The translations under genes and the position numbers were made by a program. A stretch of DNA of 64,000 bases, from assembly GCA_017979445.1 (NCBI GenBank), contig CM030715.1, forward strand, positions 33,539,756 to 33,603,755, in the 5' to 3' direction. Source of the stretch: Akebia trifoliata. Its lineage: Eukaryota; Streptophyta; Magnoliopsida; Ranunculales; Lardizabalaceae. Under the pieces are notes generated by a model that was not told the origin of the DNA, ran no database searches, and was given only the letters and a program-made list of their open reading frames with translations. Positions within the stretch are counted from its first letter, which is position 1. Each line of letters starts with the position of its first letter. Positions 1-10,798 of this stretch are shown piece by piece.

Positions 1-355
1 TGTTCATTTTAATTATCAATACGTGAACGATGACGTATTCGGAGGTTTTAAAGTGACTATTTTGCATATTCAAATTTACTATCCTGTTAAAAATAGTGAA
101 ACCTGGAGGATAGTTATTTTAAAACTTCGAATTTGTTACCATTCATGTTTTGGTAATTAAAATGAGCAGTGAGCCGGAATTGTAAATTTGTGAAAAGTGG
201 ATCATGTTTTTCATAAATATCTCTAACTTTTATATAAAAAGGAGTTGTTTAATAAGGTCACTTCTGTTAGAGAAGATATGTATGCTTCATTACAATAAGC
301 ATGGGATAAACCTAGTTCAGTTATTCTTCTGAATGTCTAGAAGGTTAATATTGTC
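1..355. repeat. MITE remnant (foldback, 'AATTACTATTTCGTGAGCTGA' family)
   Basis: The first ~175 bases hold two arms that are inverted copies of each other: 'TTCATTTTAATTATCAATA' near position 2 and 'TTGGTAATTAAAATGA' near 150, with inner arms built on 'GTTTTAAAGTGACTATTTT'. The same sequence recurs near 24.18 kb and 52.77 kb, where the outer terminal repeat is also present. Related copies sit in intron 3 of G1, G3 and G5. The rest, to 355, matches the flank at 24.37-24.53 kb. No coding sequence is visible. Confidence 0.6.
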
Positions 356-588
356 GAATCATGATAATTTGACCATCTCACGTGGCAAACTCAATCAATT
401 ACCCTGACATGGCAAGTTCGAGGAACCGTTGATATGCACTCCTCGAGATACATAGCTGAACGTTCTCATAAATAATGTATCTCATGGGAACTATGTATCC
501 CGAGGAGCACATATCTATGATTTCCAAACTTGTCATGTCAAGTAGTCGATTGAGTTTGCCACGTGAGGTAGTCAGATTATCACGACTC
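356..588. mobile_element. Foldback MITE, arms ~65 bases or more
   Basis: The left arm (ATGATAATTTGACCATCTCA, then CGTGGCAAACTCAATC) is the inverse of the right arm (GATTGAGTTTGCCACGTG, then AGGTAGTCAGATTATCACGA). The inner parts also pair: CTCCTCGAGATACATAG against TATGTATCCCGAGGAG. The whole element is a near-palindrome of about 230 bases without a reading frame. Copies lie at about 24,535-24,768 and 53,121-53,350. Its superfamily is not clear because I could not fix a target duplication. Confidence 0.65.
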
Positions 589-630
589 TAATTTTGTTTG
601 ATCAGGTCTTGATGAAGACATATATATGCA

Positions 631-853
631 GAGTCGTGATAATCTCACTACCCCATGCATACTCAATGGACTACCTGATGTGACAAGTTCAGGAAAAATA
701 GATATGTCTCTTAGGGATACACGATTCCCTCGAGATACACTTTTTTATGGGGAAGTGCAGCCGTGTAACCCGAGGAGAGAAGATCTACTGTTCTTAAACT
801 TGTGGGTGGTCGATTGAGTTTGCCAGGTGGGATAGTTAGATTAGCATGGTTCA
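631..853. mobile_element. Second, diverged foldback MITE of the same family
   Basis: The arms begin GAGTCGTGATAATCTCACTA and end in the inverse GTGGGATAGTTAGATTAGCA, with the shared inner GATTCCCTCGAGATACA and CCGAGGAGAGAAGATC. A short open frame at 626-817 lies inside it and is taken as chance. Partly deleted copies follow the first foldback element at about 24.78-25.00 kb and 53.39-53.58 kb, so the two were adjacent before the segment was duplicated. Confidence 0.55.
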
Positions 854-856
854 TAT

Positions 857-2159
857 TGATCAATTGTAGAAATTGCTGTGTAAATGCAGAGATAGAGATG
901 TAAAATAAAACTTTGGGTAAGTCGAATTCATTCCACAGGGACAGTTTGGATTAAAAAACTCATTCGGATAAAAAGGCCAAAACATAATTAGAAGACAGAT
1001 TCTTTAAAAACCAAGTTGATTTGTAAAAACAGATAAGTAAGTAGCAACTAATTTGTAATTGAAATTAAAACTAACAACAGAGATTGAAGATATAAGGGAA
1101 AGAGCTTGGAGAGGTTAATTCAACCTTTGCAATTCATCAAAAATGCTGATTTATTCTATTTATAACTCAATCCACGTAGCAAGTCATTGCTAGTGGATCA
1201 AAAGATAGATCAAATTAAACATTGATGGTAACCAAAGAGTATTCATGAGAATCCCAAACTTAAATAAGATTAGCTGACTTATACTTCAATTCTTCACATA
1301 ACATGATTGTTCTTGAGCTTATCTAAATAACAATCATCTAAGCTTGATTTGAATGTATAAGTTTGCTGATCTTATCTTAAGATGATTCTTAGAATTAACT
1401 TGTAAAGTAGAAAGAAAGAATTAAAACAACATAAGTATGATGAAATTACTTCGGCATTCTTGACCTCTCTAAGGAGAGTCTAGCCGATCATCGCAAGAGT
1501 CATATTGCAATAATAATAAAAGCAAGAAAATAATAGATGGAGAAGATAATGTGGAATAGTGCTGCAATGTGATTCCTTCTTTGATAGTCTCTCAAAAGAG
1601 TTATAATAGGTGCTAATGGATCACTCTTGATGTTTTCACTACACTCAAAAGATCTCCCAAAGAAAAATTACAGAGAATTAAAGAGAAGAAGAACCAAAAA
1701 TTACAGAAGAAGCGAGTCCCTTTCTCTAAAATCAACCTTCCAATTTATAACATTCGTATTCGGGTAATCGGGTCGATTTAGCGGATGATTTGATTCGAAT
1801 GACTCAATCAGTTATAACCACCGAAGCAGTTGGAAGCTTCTGTGCGAATCTCGAGGATACATTCCTCGCGATGACCATGGTGCGGTCTTGCCTAGCCACG
1901 GCGCGGTGATGTGGCACTCAAATCGATCAAGCTTTGGTTGATTGCTTCCTCTTTGCTCGCATGTTGTAATAGTAACTGTTACACCTTTTGTTGATTTCTG
2001 AATATACCCTTTTCACCTGAAATTAGTAACAAACTATTGTTAGCCACATTAATTTGAGATTTGAATATAATTTATTATTATTTTTAAGGAACTAATATTT
2101 AAACTTTGATAATCTTGGTGAAATTACGGTCCCAAAATGAAATTATTGAGACCTTATCA
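857..2159 (-). repeat. LTR of truncated Athila copy
   Basis: This 1,303-base LTR has TG..CA ends. It shares GGTAAGTCGAATTC, CCACAGGGAC and the CG-rich GCGCGGT boxes with the LTRs of the 12-kb element, but has many substitutions and small indels, so it belongs to an older copy. Confidence 0.8.
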
Positions 2160-3230
2160 CACTCCCAAACCTCAATTTTGCTAGTCCCTAGCAAAATTTA
2201 AACCTAAACAACTCCTCTTTCGTGAGGTTCCCGACTGCATTTAGCTTATGCAGTAAGCCCTTGAACCCCTAGGTTACTCCTAGTGGACGAGTTTGACTCG
2301 TGAGGGTTTGCAGTGAATATACCCACAAAATTCTAATATTTTAAAAAGATAACAACTTCAAAATTATTGCATATAATGCCATCACACTAGTTTTCAAAAC
2401 TCCAGTCAAAGGTCTATTTGAGCGAAAATTCTTTTTACTATTCATTTTAGAGATATCTTGAGTATGTGCACCAATTTTTTATATTTATTGTAACAAAAAT
2501 TTTTCGGAACAAGGTTTCCATTCTTAACTACTAAGATGGTTGGGTCTGCCTAACCTCTAACTCGAAACTGAGCCTCCTATTTGGGATTGTGAAAAGTATA
2601 AATGTTCACTTTAATACCTCTAAGGGACTTTATCTGTGATAGTCCAGTGTACTCACGTTTTTACCATTGACGGCTTTCACCCTACTGAATTATTTGGTCT
2701 CATTGAACTCTTTTCAAAATTTGCACTTTTTCAGTTCTTACCTTCACATCTTTTTACTTTTCTTTTCAATCTTTTTCATGCTTCATCATTTTTTTTTTCA
2801 AAAAGCAGGTAGCTCTTTTTAAGGTACCCAATCTAATTCTATGGTTGTTGTCTTAAAAATATCAACTACAGTTTTATTTTTCTTCTATTCAGCTAACCAA
2901 AGGACAATGAGGACAAAGTTCAGTATTTTTCAAGCTTTCCTTCTCATTCTAGACAACGAAGAAGACAACTCTTAATCCAAAATAACTTTTCCACTACAAT
3001 CAGAAGTGACGAATTTTATTTTTTAAAATATCTCGTTTTTGAGGAATAATAATTTATGAACAAATTGGACATGAGCCTGATTTTTAAAAATCCGTATGAT
3101 GACAGTACATACAAAATTTTTGATGAAGGTATTTTAAAAATATATTGAAAATATCATACAAAAATTGAAATGTGCTCTCCCACACCCCCAACCTAAATGT
3201 AGCATTGTCCTCAATGATTAAAGAATATAA
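857..3230 (-). mobile_element. Truncated Athila-type retrotransposon (3' LTR plus 3' internal end)
   Basis: Positions 857-2159 are an LTR in reverse orientation that begins TGATCAATTG and ends GACCTTATCA on the + strand. It is homologous to, but diverged from, the LTRs at 12,189 and 21,640. Next to it lies CACTCCCAAACCTCAATTTTG, which is the inverse of the purine-rich tract before a 3' LTR. From 2160 to about 3230 the sequence matches the 3' non-coding end of the complete element (13,461-14,560). Pol, gag and the 5' LTR are missing. The left flank CATAT (852-856) continues the paralogous sequence at 25.0 kb. The right end runs straight into SDR-upstream DNA, so a deletion removed the rest. 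Confidence 0.8.
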
Positions 3231-4171
3231 GTGTCTTAACTCAATTATTTTATGTATGTTGAATAAAAAAGATCTTTATGTAGAGGATTGATATAATTAT
3301 TGGTCGAAAACAAAAGATGTCACTTCTACTTTTATTGGTTTTGTTGGAGCGTTAGAAAGTCACTGAAAGATGTCATTTCTACTTTTAACACAAGGTCGAA
3401 AACAAAAGTAGGAGTCATTGCATTTTGAAACATATTTTTGACACAAGGTCGAATATGCAAGACGTCACGGCCTACGCCATTAGAAAGCAATCAATATTTC
3501 GTGGGCACAAACGTTTGTATTGCCCTTGGCAACTGGAGCAATTTATTAGGCCGTTTGCATTTATAAAACTATTTATGCCATTAACTTTATCCCATTGATA
3601 ACATTAACCTAATCCCATTGCTAAATAAATAATTCTGGATTAACATTATATTGTGCCTGGTCTAGGAAAAACTTGTTTAAGAGTGCGTTGCACCAATTTT
3701 TTAACAAATCGGGTAAAGTATCATTTTCAATTTCTGTTATTTCAAGCCGTGACCTTTCGTTTATTAGGGAAAAAGTGCAAAACTTTAAATTTATATATAT
3801 AAATATAACAAACCACAAAAAGTTGATGTTGGATTAAGGGAAGAGTCGTGATTTTCTAACTTTCCCTCTAAAAAATTCCCATCAAATCTCTCCACACGAT
3901 TGTGCATAGAATCATAAATTTTTTTCGGGATCGACAATTGTACATCTCCATATTCTAAGGAAAAAAAATTATGGTTTAGCACTTTGTGAGGAGAATTTAT
4001 TGGAGGGGGGGTCAATTAATCATTATTCTAAACAGAAATCACACCCCAATATTATTGATCAAGCCAACAGTGCGTATAAGTTTATAAAAGTATAAGAAAT
4101 CTTGGTAATTAACATATTTTCCAGGGATTAGCAATTAAAAATCCCTTTGGGGCTACGACTGCGCTTTGGCC
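3231..4171 (+). promoter_or_regulatory. Upstream region of SDR gene G1 (long promoter type)
   Basis: There is no gene here. The stretch holds the repeat that reads ATAATTATT...GGTCGAAAAC. It also holds the tail of a conserved module (GCAAGACGTCACGGCCTACG at about 3,458) and the 'long' SDR promoter that recurs at about 36.05-36.63 kb and 63.18-63.75 kb (TTTATAAAACTATT, CTTGTTTAAGA, CACCAATTTTTTAA). The target later occupied by a SINE in the other two copies is unoccupied here at about 4,022-4,040 (ATTATTCTAAACAGAAATC). Small open frames on the - strand at 3,621-4,015 recur with breaks in the other copies and are not believed. Confidence 0.5.
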
Positions 4172-4179
4172 TATAAAAG
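4172..4179 (+). promoter_or_regulatory. TATA box of SDR gene G1
   Basis: TATAAAAG lies 84 bases before the start codon and is followed by a pyrimidine-rich leader (CTCCTCTCTCTCTCTCTCTG) just upstream of the ATG. G3 and G5 have TATAAAA at the matching place, within the same flank (ATCCCTTTGGGGCTAC). Confidence 0.65.
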
Positions 4180-4255
4180 GGGAAGCCATGATCCTTAACG
4201 AAGTATCTGCTCTGCTCCTCTCTCTCTCTCTGCATCTAACTCACTTCCATAAAAA

Positions 4256-7151
4256 ATGGCAGAAACGATTTCCTCTTCTACAACTAAAAGGTTCTAGTTT
4301 TATTTTTATTTTTTATGATTTATATGTTAGACTCACAAAAACTTATTAACGTATAATGTTGTCTTCAGGGTTGCTGTTGTTACAGGGGCCAATAAAGGAA
4401 TTGGATTGGAGATATGTAAACAGTTAGCTCAGAATGGAGTTTTTGTAGTATTAACAGCTAGAAATGAGAAAAGAGGTGTTGAAGCTGTTGAAAATCTCAA
4501 AAAATCTGGACTATGTGATGTTGTTTTTCATCAACTTGATTTGATGGACCCATCAAGTATTGCTTCCTTGGCAGAATTCATCCATACCCAATTCGGGAAA
4601 CTTGATATCTTGGTAAGATTCAAAACAAATGTTTTCAAATGTTTCCATTTTATTTTTTTCTTAATTCTTTATCAACATCATCAAGCCTTATCCCAAAGAT
4701 TTGAGATCAGCCTAGTGAATCCTATTCTGCCATTCAATTCTGTCCGAAATCACATATTATTATTGAAAATGTGTTCATATGAGCTTTCAATATTTCAATC
4801 TACGATATTTTAGATCTTTGTATTGCTTTTTATAGAACCTTCATTTTATATTTTCCTTCTAATTGGGATATAATCAGTCTTTGTTGAACATGCCCATCAT
4901 TTATTTTTTGTTTCAGATATTTAAAAAATTCATTACCTATGACCCTTTTTACATAATCTATACTTCGGATTTTAAAATCCATTAGAAGATAATTAGGAGA
5001 GAGGTCAAGGTGATGGTGACCAGCATGTTCGACATGTTGGAGAATTGTCATGAATTCAATCTGGATTCTTGATGATCCGCTAACGACCCGTATGACCTGT
5101 TTGGTTTGGGTTTTGATTTGACTCGTTTTATCCCCTTTGTAACCCTGAGTATATAAAGGGTATTTTTAGGATTCATTCTTTGTGTGTGAGAAAGAGAGTT
5201 ATCAGAGAGAGTTAAGAATAGGTGTAACAAGGGACTAGGGTTTTTTGATGAACTTTGTAGAAATCTCGTTGTAGATAGTGGATTGATCATCGTTGTCCGT
5301 GGACGTAGGCATCTTGCCAAACTATGTAAATCGTGTCTCATGTTTCTATTTTCTTTATTTCGTTTTGCTTTTAATCTCTTGCTCATAGTTCATTTTATTT
5401 ATTGCACGCTTTCGCACAGCACCAGATTTGTCATTCGAGTACCCATTCGTATAGCTATCATCGTAGTTTAGGTGGAAGTTGGGTGATTATCCATGTGTAC
5501 ATACTATCAAATAGTTCTTAAGAAAGGCCTTATCCACCTGTATAATCTTCATTTTTTTAATGTATTCATAATGAGTAAATCAAATTGCTTCGCTGGATTT
5601 TTTTCTTCTTTTATTACAAATTTTTGTGCTAGTTGTGAAATGGTCTTAATGAATAGGTAAAAAACTGAAACTCAATGCAGGTTAACAATGCAGGAATTAC
5701 TGGAACCATAATAAATGGTGACATTACACCGGGCCAAAGCAGCGAGGATGCTTTGGTAAGTTTATGAGAATTTGGTTTGTTAGGAAATTTTGTAATTTTA
5801 ACTAGAGATATTTAAGAAAAAGTGCTCAACTTTTATAATTCTTGTTCACTGATCATTTTAATTATCTAAACAGGAACAATAACGATAATGAATTGAGAGG
5901 TTTTTAAAGGGACTATTTTAGAGATTTAAAGTGACAATTTCACTTTAGAACTGCGAAATTGTCACGTTAAACCTCGGAAGTAGTCACTTCGTTCTGAATT
6001 GTTTTTAACGAAATTGTGATTGTTCACATTTTGGTAATTAAAATGAACAGTGAGCAGGAATCATAAATAACTCATTTTCAGCTCACGAAATAGTAATTCA
6101 CCCTTTTAATTATAGGAAGTACTGAACTATTCTTCATGAATGCAGCGCAAAGTGACGGAAGCAATGAAACCAACATACGAATTAGCAGAAGAATGTCTGA
6201 AAACAAACTACTATGGCACCAAAGGAGTGACTGAAGCACTTCTTCCCTATCTTAAGCTTTCCAAATCACCAAGAATTGTTAATGTTTCATCCACAATTGG
6301 CAAACTAGAGGTACAAAAACTCCTCCTCTATAATGACATATTGGATGAAAGTTAATTGTCCACTAATCCTATTCATAGAACAATAATTTAGAGGGGAGAT
6401 TGGTCTCTGTTCTAATCATAATGACAAAATTCTGCAATTTTTTTTTTCTTAAAAACCATCGAGTTTTTGAAAAAATATTTGATTTATAAATAATAAAAAA
6501 AACACGATTAATCACGATTTAATTGATGATGTTTTGAAAAATTCACAAATTATTCTATTTTTAACATTTTTTGAATTATCATCTTATTGATATATGAAAT
6601 AAATTCACCATTAATCCGACATTTTTTGAAGCCATCTTTTAGTTCCAAAAAATTAGAATAATCACTTGATCCACAAAGCAATTTTTGTGTTGGAAAATGC
6701 AAAATTAATTGGGCAAAAGGGTAAGTTTCTTATTTTATTCCTCATTTAAGTTCTTCAACTTGTGCTCCAGTATGTCCCTAATGAAAGGGCTAAGATGATA
6801 CTAAATGATGTTGATGGTCTCACTGAGGAGAAAGTTGAGGGAGTGTTGAATGAGTTTCTAAAGGATTACAAGGATGGTTTGTTAGAAAGCAAAGGCTGGT
6901 CTACTACATTTCCTGTTGGCTACATGGTCTCTAAAGCAGCTATGAATGCTTACACAAGGATTCTTGCAAAAAAGTTCCCTACCTTCATCATAAATTCTGC
7001 TTGTCCTGGTTTTGTAAAAACAGATATTAATCTCAATACTGGGTCATTGACCGTTGAAGAAGGCGCCGAAACTCCAGTGTGGTTAGCTTTGTTACCTGAT
7101 GGCGGATCTTCTGGCCTCTTCTTTTCTCGAAAGGAAGTAATGTCGTTCTGA
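4256..7151 (+). CDS. SDR gene G1, (+)-neomenthol dehydrogenase / salutaridine reductase-like, intact
   Basis: Five exons: 4256-4290, 4369-4612, 5681-5755, 6146-6310 and 6771-7151, all with GT..AG borders. Together they are 900 bases, encoding 299 residues and a stop. The protein has the cofactor motif TGANKGIG (residues 17-24), NNAG (95-98), Asn139 in KTNYYG, Ser166/Ser167 in VNVSS, and Tyr224/Lys228 in YMVSK, so the SDR catalytic tetrad is complete. Between Ser and Tyr is the ~45-residue insert ([19 protein letters not shown]) typical of the salutaridine reductase / menthone reductase group. Known members reduce a ketone with NADPH as monomers in the cytosol; the substrate here cannot be read from sequence. 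No signal peptide is evident. Intron 1 is phase 2, the others phase 0. Intron 2 holds a copia-like LTR and intron 3 a MITE. The length fits the family (about 295-315). Confidence 0.93.
5035..5421 (+). mobile_element. Copia-like solo LTR in intron 2 of G1
   Basis: The stretch begins TGTTGGAGAATTGTCATG and contains a promoter-like GAGTATATAAAGGG. It continues with the sequence typical of plant copia LTRs (GTCCGTGGACGTAGGCATCT, GTAAATCGTGTCTC) and ends TTCGCACAGCA. The same insertion is present in G3 (31,432-31,818) and G5 (58,864-59,250), so it predates the gene duplication. A clean target duplication was not found. The open frame on the opposite strand at 5,048-5,386 is a by-product. Confidence 0.6.
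5826..6112. mobile_element. MITE in intron 3 of G1
   Basis: The right end reads GCTCACGAAATAGTAATTCA, the inverse of the left terminal repeat seen at 24.14 kb. Inside are the arms ATCATTTTAATTAT and GGTAATTAAAATGA and a shorter stem built on GTGACAATTTC / GAAATTGTCAC. The copies in G3 (about 32,208-32,493) and G5 (about 59,655-59,937) are nearly the same. There is none in G4. Confidence 0.6.
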
Positions 7152-7448
7152 TCGAAAAAAATAAAATAAAAATTGGAAGAAACATATTAGAAGAGACTTA
7201 TAAAGGTGGAACTATTCTATTGTGGATGTTCTAGACATATTATTAGAAGAGAATAAATGTAGAACTATTCTATTGTGGATGCATGTTCTACACGTAGGTA
7301 GCTCTTTTGCATGAATGTACTTGTATTACATTGTTATAAAATAAAATAAAAACTGTGCGTTTGAAAATAAAATGGATGAGAATTAATAAGGACTACAAGT
7401 GACATGAACTCTAAATCCAATTGAGTTTACCTTGTATTTTCTTCCGAT
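7152..7448 (+). other. 3' flank of G1, probable 3' UTR
   Basis: The sequence after the stop codon is conserved downstream of G3 and G5. It contains several AATAAA-type signals (for example AGAGAATAAATGTAG near 7,250 and AAAATAAAATAAAA near 7,340) and an imperfect direct repeat, GAACTATTCTATTGTGGATG, at about 7,209 and 7,262. The exact poly(A) site cannot be read from DNA. Confidence 0.5.
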
Positions 7449-8970
7449 CAGGGGCAGAGCTACACAGGGGTGAGTGGGGGTTACAGCCCCCACCGGACTT
7501 CAGAAAAAAGAAAAAAAAAAGGGTCTATAGAGGCGGATATATCTGCCGCTATAGAATATGGAATCCCTCGCTACATGTTTGAAAGTTTGTCGTGGTCGTT
7601 ATTTTCACACTTTTCATAAATTGAAATGCATCAAACCATATCCTTAAATACCAGAACATACACAAAGATTAGACTTCACTTTTTTCAACTATCTATTAGT
7701 AAAATAAAATTTATTATGAATCGTATCTAATTATAACTATTGTAATATATATAATACTTGTATATATTAACATGTAAATATTGTCATGCACTCATGGGAA
7801 GTTATTGAAGCAACTGAGAATCACAGACTACATCTAAATTCAACTAATATCTTAGAATTTTAGAAATATCTCAAGGAAATATAGTTCTAGAATGTATGAA
7901 AAACTTCAAAACTCCATTATAAGAAAGACTTAAGAGATTAATCGAAACAAAATGTATAAAAATTATGTATTATCATAGACAAGTTTGTTTTCTTAATACT
8001 TTCTATACTAGCTGTAATTTGTTGCTTGTTTAAATTATTAATCTTTTTGCCCCAAAAAGTTTAATTGTATTAATTCATTCTAGCATCTTACATACTCCTT
8101 TGATATATGAGATGTGTTCGAGCCTTGAGAAACAGGAATAAATTTAGACAATTTATCTTTTGTTGGGGCCTTGAGAAATAAAAGAAGAGATTTTCTTTTC
8201 TAATCACTAATTCAAGTTGCATATAAAACTAAGATATGAAATCTAATACCAATTGAAAGATGATTCAAACCAAGTCAAATTTTATTGTTTTGATTTGTAG
8301 AGAATGCTCATTAAGTCAAACTAACTCCTTGAGAGGATTGAGAAGGAATCGCAGATTGGATTGAAAGAATCAAATATGTATTTATATAATTAAGGCAAAG
8401 AGTACAATGCCTACCTATGCACGTAAGGTTATGAATTTAATGTGTTCGAGGTATGAAACATTAGTAGAGACTTCTATTTATATTAAAAGGTCGATAATCT
8501 CTATTTAAAATATAGATTAAAACTAAAGTATTTAGAAAGAAACTTACATATCCCATTGAATATGCGAGCTACCAAGACAACCAATTGATAGATATTTTGA
8601 CCAATAATATTCCTCAACCTTGTCATAGTGATAAAATTCACATCCCCAACTAGATGCCTTAGAACCATTTGGGTATTACATTTTTTTAGGAAACAGCATG
8701 AATTCTTTTTTAATTTAAACTCAAATTACGAAAAACAATCTAACTTAAAAGAGTTTCAATAAAAAAAAAAGGGGGAATTATACAAAATGCTTATAAAATG
8801 TTGGAATCATTGTATTTTGAAAACATATCTTTATTTTGTTTTGTTTTTCCTGAATAAAATAGATCTTTATGTGGAGGATCGATATAATTATTAGTCATCG
8901 AGTTCAAATTTAGCCCTACCATCCCCCCAACTCCCACTCCCACTGACAGAAAATCCTGGCCTGCCCCCTG
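7449..8970. mobile_element. Non-autonomous hAT-like element downstream of G1
   Basis: The ends are CAGGGGCAGAGCTAC (left) and GGCCTGCCCCCTG (right), inverted and starting with CAGGGG as in hAT elements. Eight bases flank each side: CTTCCGAT and CTTTTGAC here, and CTTCCAAC and CTTTCGAC around the G5 copy. These are compatible with an old 8-base target duplication changed by transitions. The interior is AT-rich with no transposase frame. Full copies follow G3 (33,837-35,367) and G5 (61,294-62,836), and diverged, rearranged ones lie at 26,946-29,496 and 55,546 onward. Confidence 0.6.
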
Positions 8971-9129
8971 CTTTTGACGTGTCAACATTTCATTGGTTTT
9001 GTTGGAGCGTTAGAAAGTCTCTGAAATATGTTGCTACTAATCACGACACAAGGTCAAAAACAAAAGTTAACCGTCCTTAAGTATGAGATAAACCTAGTCT
9101 GATTATTTTTCTGAATGTATGAAATATAA

Positions 9130-9262
9130 ATGCACTTGTCTGTCATGAGATGGTTCGTGACGAACTTAATTGGGTACCTCATTTATACTCCACACGTCAT
9201 TGTCTCATTGGTTGTTGGACCTAAGGAAAAATACTCCAATAGAATGCATGCAAGATGTCAAG
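9130..9262 (+). repeat. Conserved upstream module (copy 1 of 8)
   Basis: The module reads TTAATTGGGTACCTCATT, then CACACGTCATTGTCTCATTG and GTTGTTGGACC, then AGAATGCATGCAAGA. It recurs at about 25,047, 29,817, 30,411, 35,597, 53,633, 57,857 and 63,057, mostly upstream of SDR genes or their remnants. It carries an ACGTCA core and inverted CCAAT boxes (ATTGG). In this copy the core is repeated a second time, at about 9,268-9,294. Confidence 0.5.
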
Positions 9263-9294
9263 GCCAACGTCATTGTCTCATTGGTTGTTGGACA

Positions 9295-9768
9295 TTTTTT
9301 GTAAATCACTTTTGATGGGGTTTGAAGTTTTGGAATAGGCTGATTTTTTGTGAGGATGATCTCTACGGTGAAGAGATCATCCTCATAAAAAATCAGCTCA
9401 TTTTGAAACTTCTAACCCTAGTTTACAAGTTGAAGAATCGTGTGCCATCCAATTTTTGTAAATCATTTTTGATGAAGTTAAAAGTTTTGGAATAGGCTGA
9501 TTTTTGGTGAGGATGATCTCCTCATCATAGAGATCATCTTCACAATATATATATATGGGAAATGTTCAGCAACAAACATTTTGGCAAAACATTTTTCAAA
9601 ACATGGGTTAGAGGTTTTGGAATGGGCTGATTTTTGCTGAGGACGATCTCTACGATGAGGAGATCATCATCACCAAAAATCAGCCCATTCCAAAACTTCT
9701 AACCCCATCAAAAATGGTTTACAAAAAATGGACGGTCCACGGTTTTTCAAAAAATGGTTTACAAAGTG
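9295..9768. repeat. Cluster of hairpin MITEs, partly (TA)n-flanked
   Basis: Three inverted pairs of TTTTGGAATGGGCTGATTTT / AAAATCAGCCCATTCCAAAA around a TGAGGATGATCTC stem lie in tandem. The third begins right after a (TA)n run (GGGAAATGTTCAGCAAC at 9,557). Its right end is cut off at about 9,768, where the sequence passes into intron 4 of G2. Confidence 0.6.
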
Positions 9769-9915
9769 GTGGGGATATCATATGAAACACAATGATATTC
9801 ATCGTGGTTTCTAGAAAATCCAAAATTAACATCTTATGTTTCTTGTCTAAGGCTTCAATTTCCAATGTGAGCCATTACCTACGACCAATTTATTGTTCTA
9901 ATCGTGTTGTTTCAG
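9769..9915 (+). other. Residual intron 4 of SDR pseudogene G2
   Basis: This is nearly identical to intron 4 of G4 (50,470-50,616): GTGGGGATATCATATGAAAC, then CACAATGATATTCATCG, ending TTGTTTCAG. It keeps the acceptor site, but nothing upstream belongs to the gene. Confidence 0.7.
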
Positions 9916-10284
9916 TATATCTCCAATGAAAGGGCTAAAGTGATACTAAGTGATGTTGATGGTCTCACTGAGGAGAGAGTTGATGGAGTGTTGAATGAGT
10001 TTCTAAAGGACTATAAGGAAGATTTGCATCAAAGCAAAGGCTGGCCTACTGCCTACTTGGTCTCTAAAGCGGTTGTGAATGCTTACACAAGGATTGTAGC
10101 AAAGAAGTACCCAGATTTAAGCATAAATTCTGTTTGTCCTGGCTATGTCAAAACAGACTTGAATGCCAATACTGGGTTCTTGACCGTTGAAGAGGGTGCC
10201 GAAACTCCTGTGTGGTTAGCTTTGTTACCTTATGGTTGATCTTCTGGCCTTTTCTTTTCTTGGAAGGAAGTAGTATCATTTTGA
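9916..10284 (+). pseudogene. SDR pseudogene G2: orphan last exon with early stop
   Basis: Only exon 5 of a diverged SDR paralogue remains, after a good acceptor (TTTCAG). It keeps YLVSK with the catalytic Tyr and Lys, and it lacks four codons between GW and Y compared with G1, as G4 does. A GGA-to-TGA change gives a stop at 10,237-10,239, 15 codons before the ancestral stop at 10,282-10,284; the frame past it still reads SSGLFFSWKEV. Exons 1-4 and the promoter are absent. The same nonsense change occurs in G4, so the gene line was already damaged before the module was duplicated. An ATG at 9,904 opens a short frame but is intronic. Confidence 0.88.
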
Positions 10285-10793
10285 CTGAAAAAAATAAAAT
10301 AAAGGTCTTATTGAAAGAGAATAAATGTCGATGTTCGACACTTCAGTGGCTCTTCTACTTGTTTGTATGCTATATTAGTTTTGGGAATCAGTTTACTTGT
10401 TCTTGAGTTTGACTTGAGCAATCCAGTGTATGACATTAATAAAGTTGCACTCAGTATACTTTGTCTTTGTTCTACTTTGAGTGAAGTTCTTTGAATCCAA
10501 AGAAGTTTTCTAGAATTCTGATTTTGCGATGAAAAAAATTGGACCTAGAAAAATTGTAAGTGTCATGTTGTAGGGTTGTATGTCTTGAAAATTTGGTAAA
10601 GTTAACAACGAAAAATATAATTTTAATGATATTGAATATTTATAGTAAAAACCCAAAAAACGTTGGAGAGATGGTCAAGATCATCACGCTTAACAAAGCA
10701 GATGTATTGAGTTTGAATCTCCCCTTAAGGATTCATCCCAGAAATTACCCGGTGCCTATGGGGGGAGGGACTGCATGTGCCCTCTCCCCATGG
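10285..10793 (+). other. 3' flank of pseudogene G2
   Basis: This is duplicated almost base for base after G4 (50,986-51,494). It holds AATAAA-type signals near 10,290-10,330 and 10,440. It ends in GGACTGCATGTGCCCTCTCC, where the composite retrotransposon is inserted. The small open frames are not conserved between the two copies. Confidence 0.6.
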
Positions 10794-10798
10794 ATTAG
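10794..10798 (+). other. Target-site duplication ATTAG, left copy
   Basis: ATTAG directly precedes the TG of the + strand LTR at 10,799, and the same five bases follow the CA end at 22,910. The paralogous unoccupied site at 51,495-51,499 holds a single ATTAG. Confidence 0.85.

Noticed and set aside
4406..4813. A separate 135-residue gene starting at the ATG of 'MEICKQL'
   Set aside because: It is exon 2 of G1 read through its donor site into the intron. The start lacks the cofactor motif, which is supplied by the upstream part of the exon.
5048..5386. 112-residue - strand open frame in intron 2 of G1 (similar frames in G3 and G5)
   Set aside because: It lies opposite a copia-like LTR, changes length between copies and resembles no family. 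The LTR explains its conservation.
6762..7151. A separate 129-residue gene for the last SDR exon
   Set aside because: The upstream ATG is in the intron. The CAG acceptor at 6,770 and the shared exon structure show it is exon 5.
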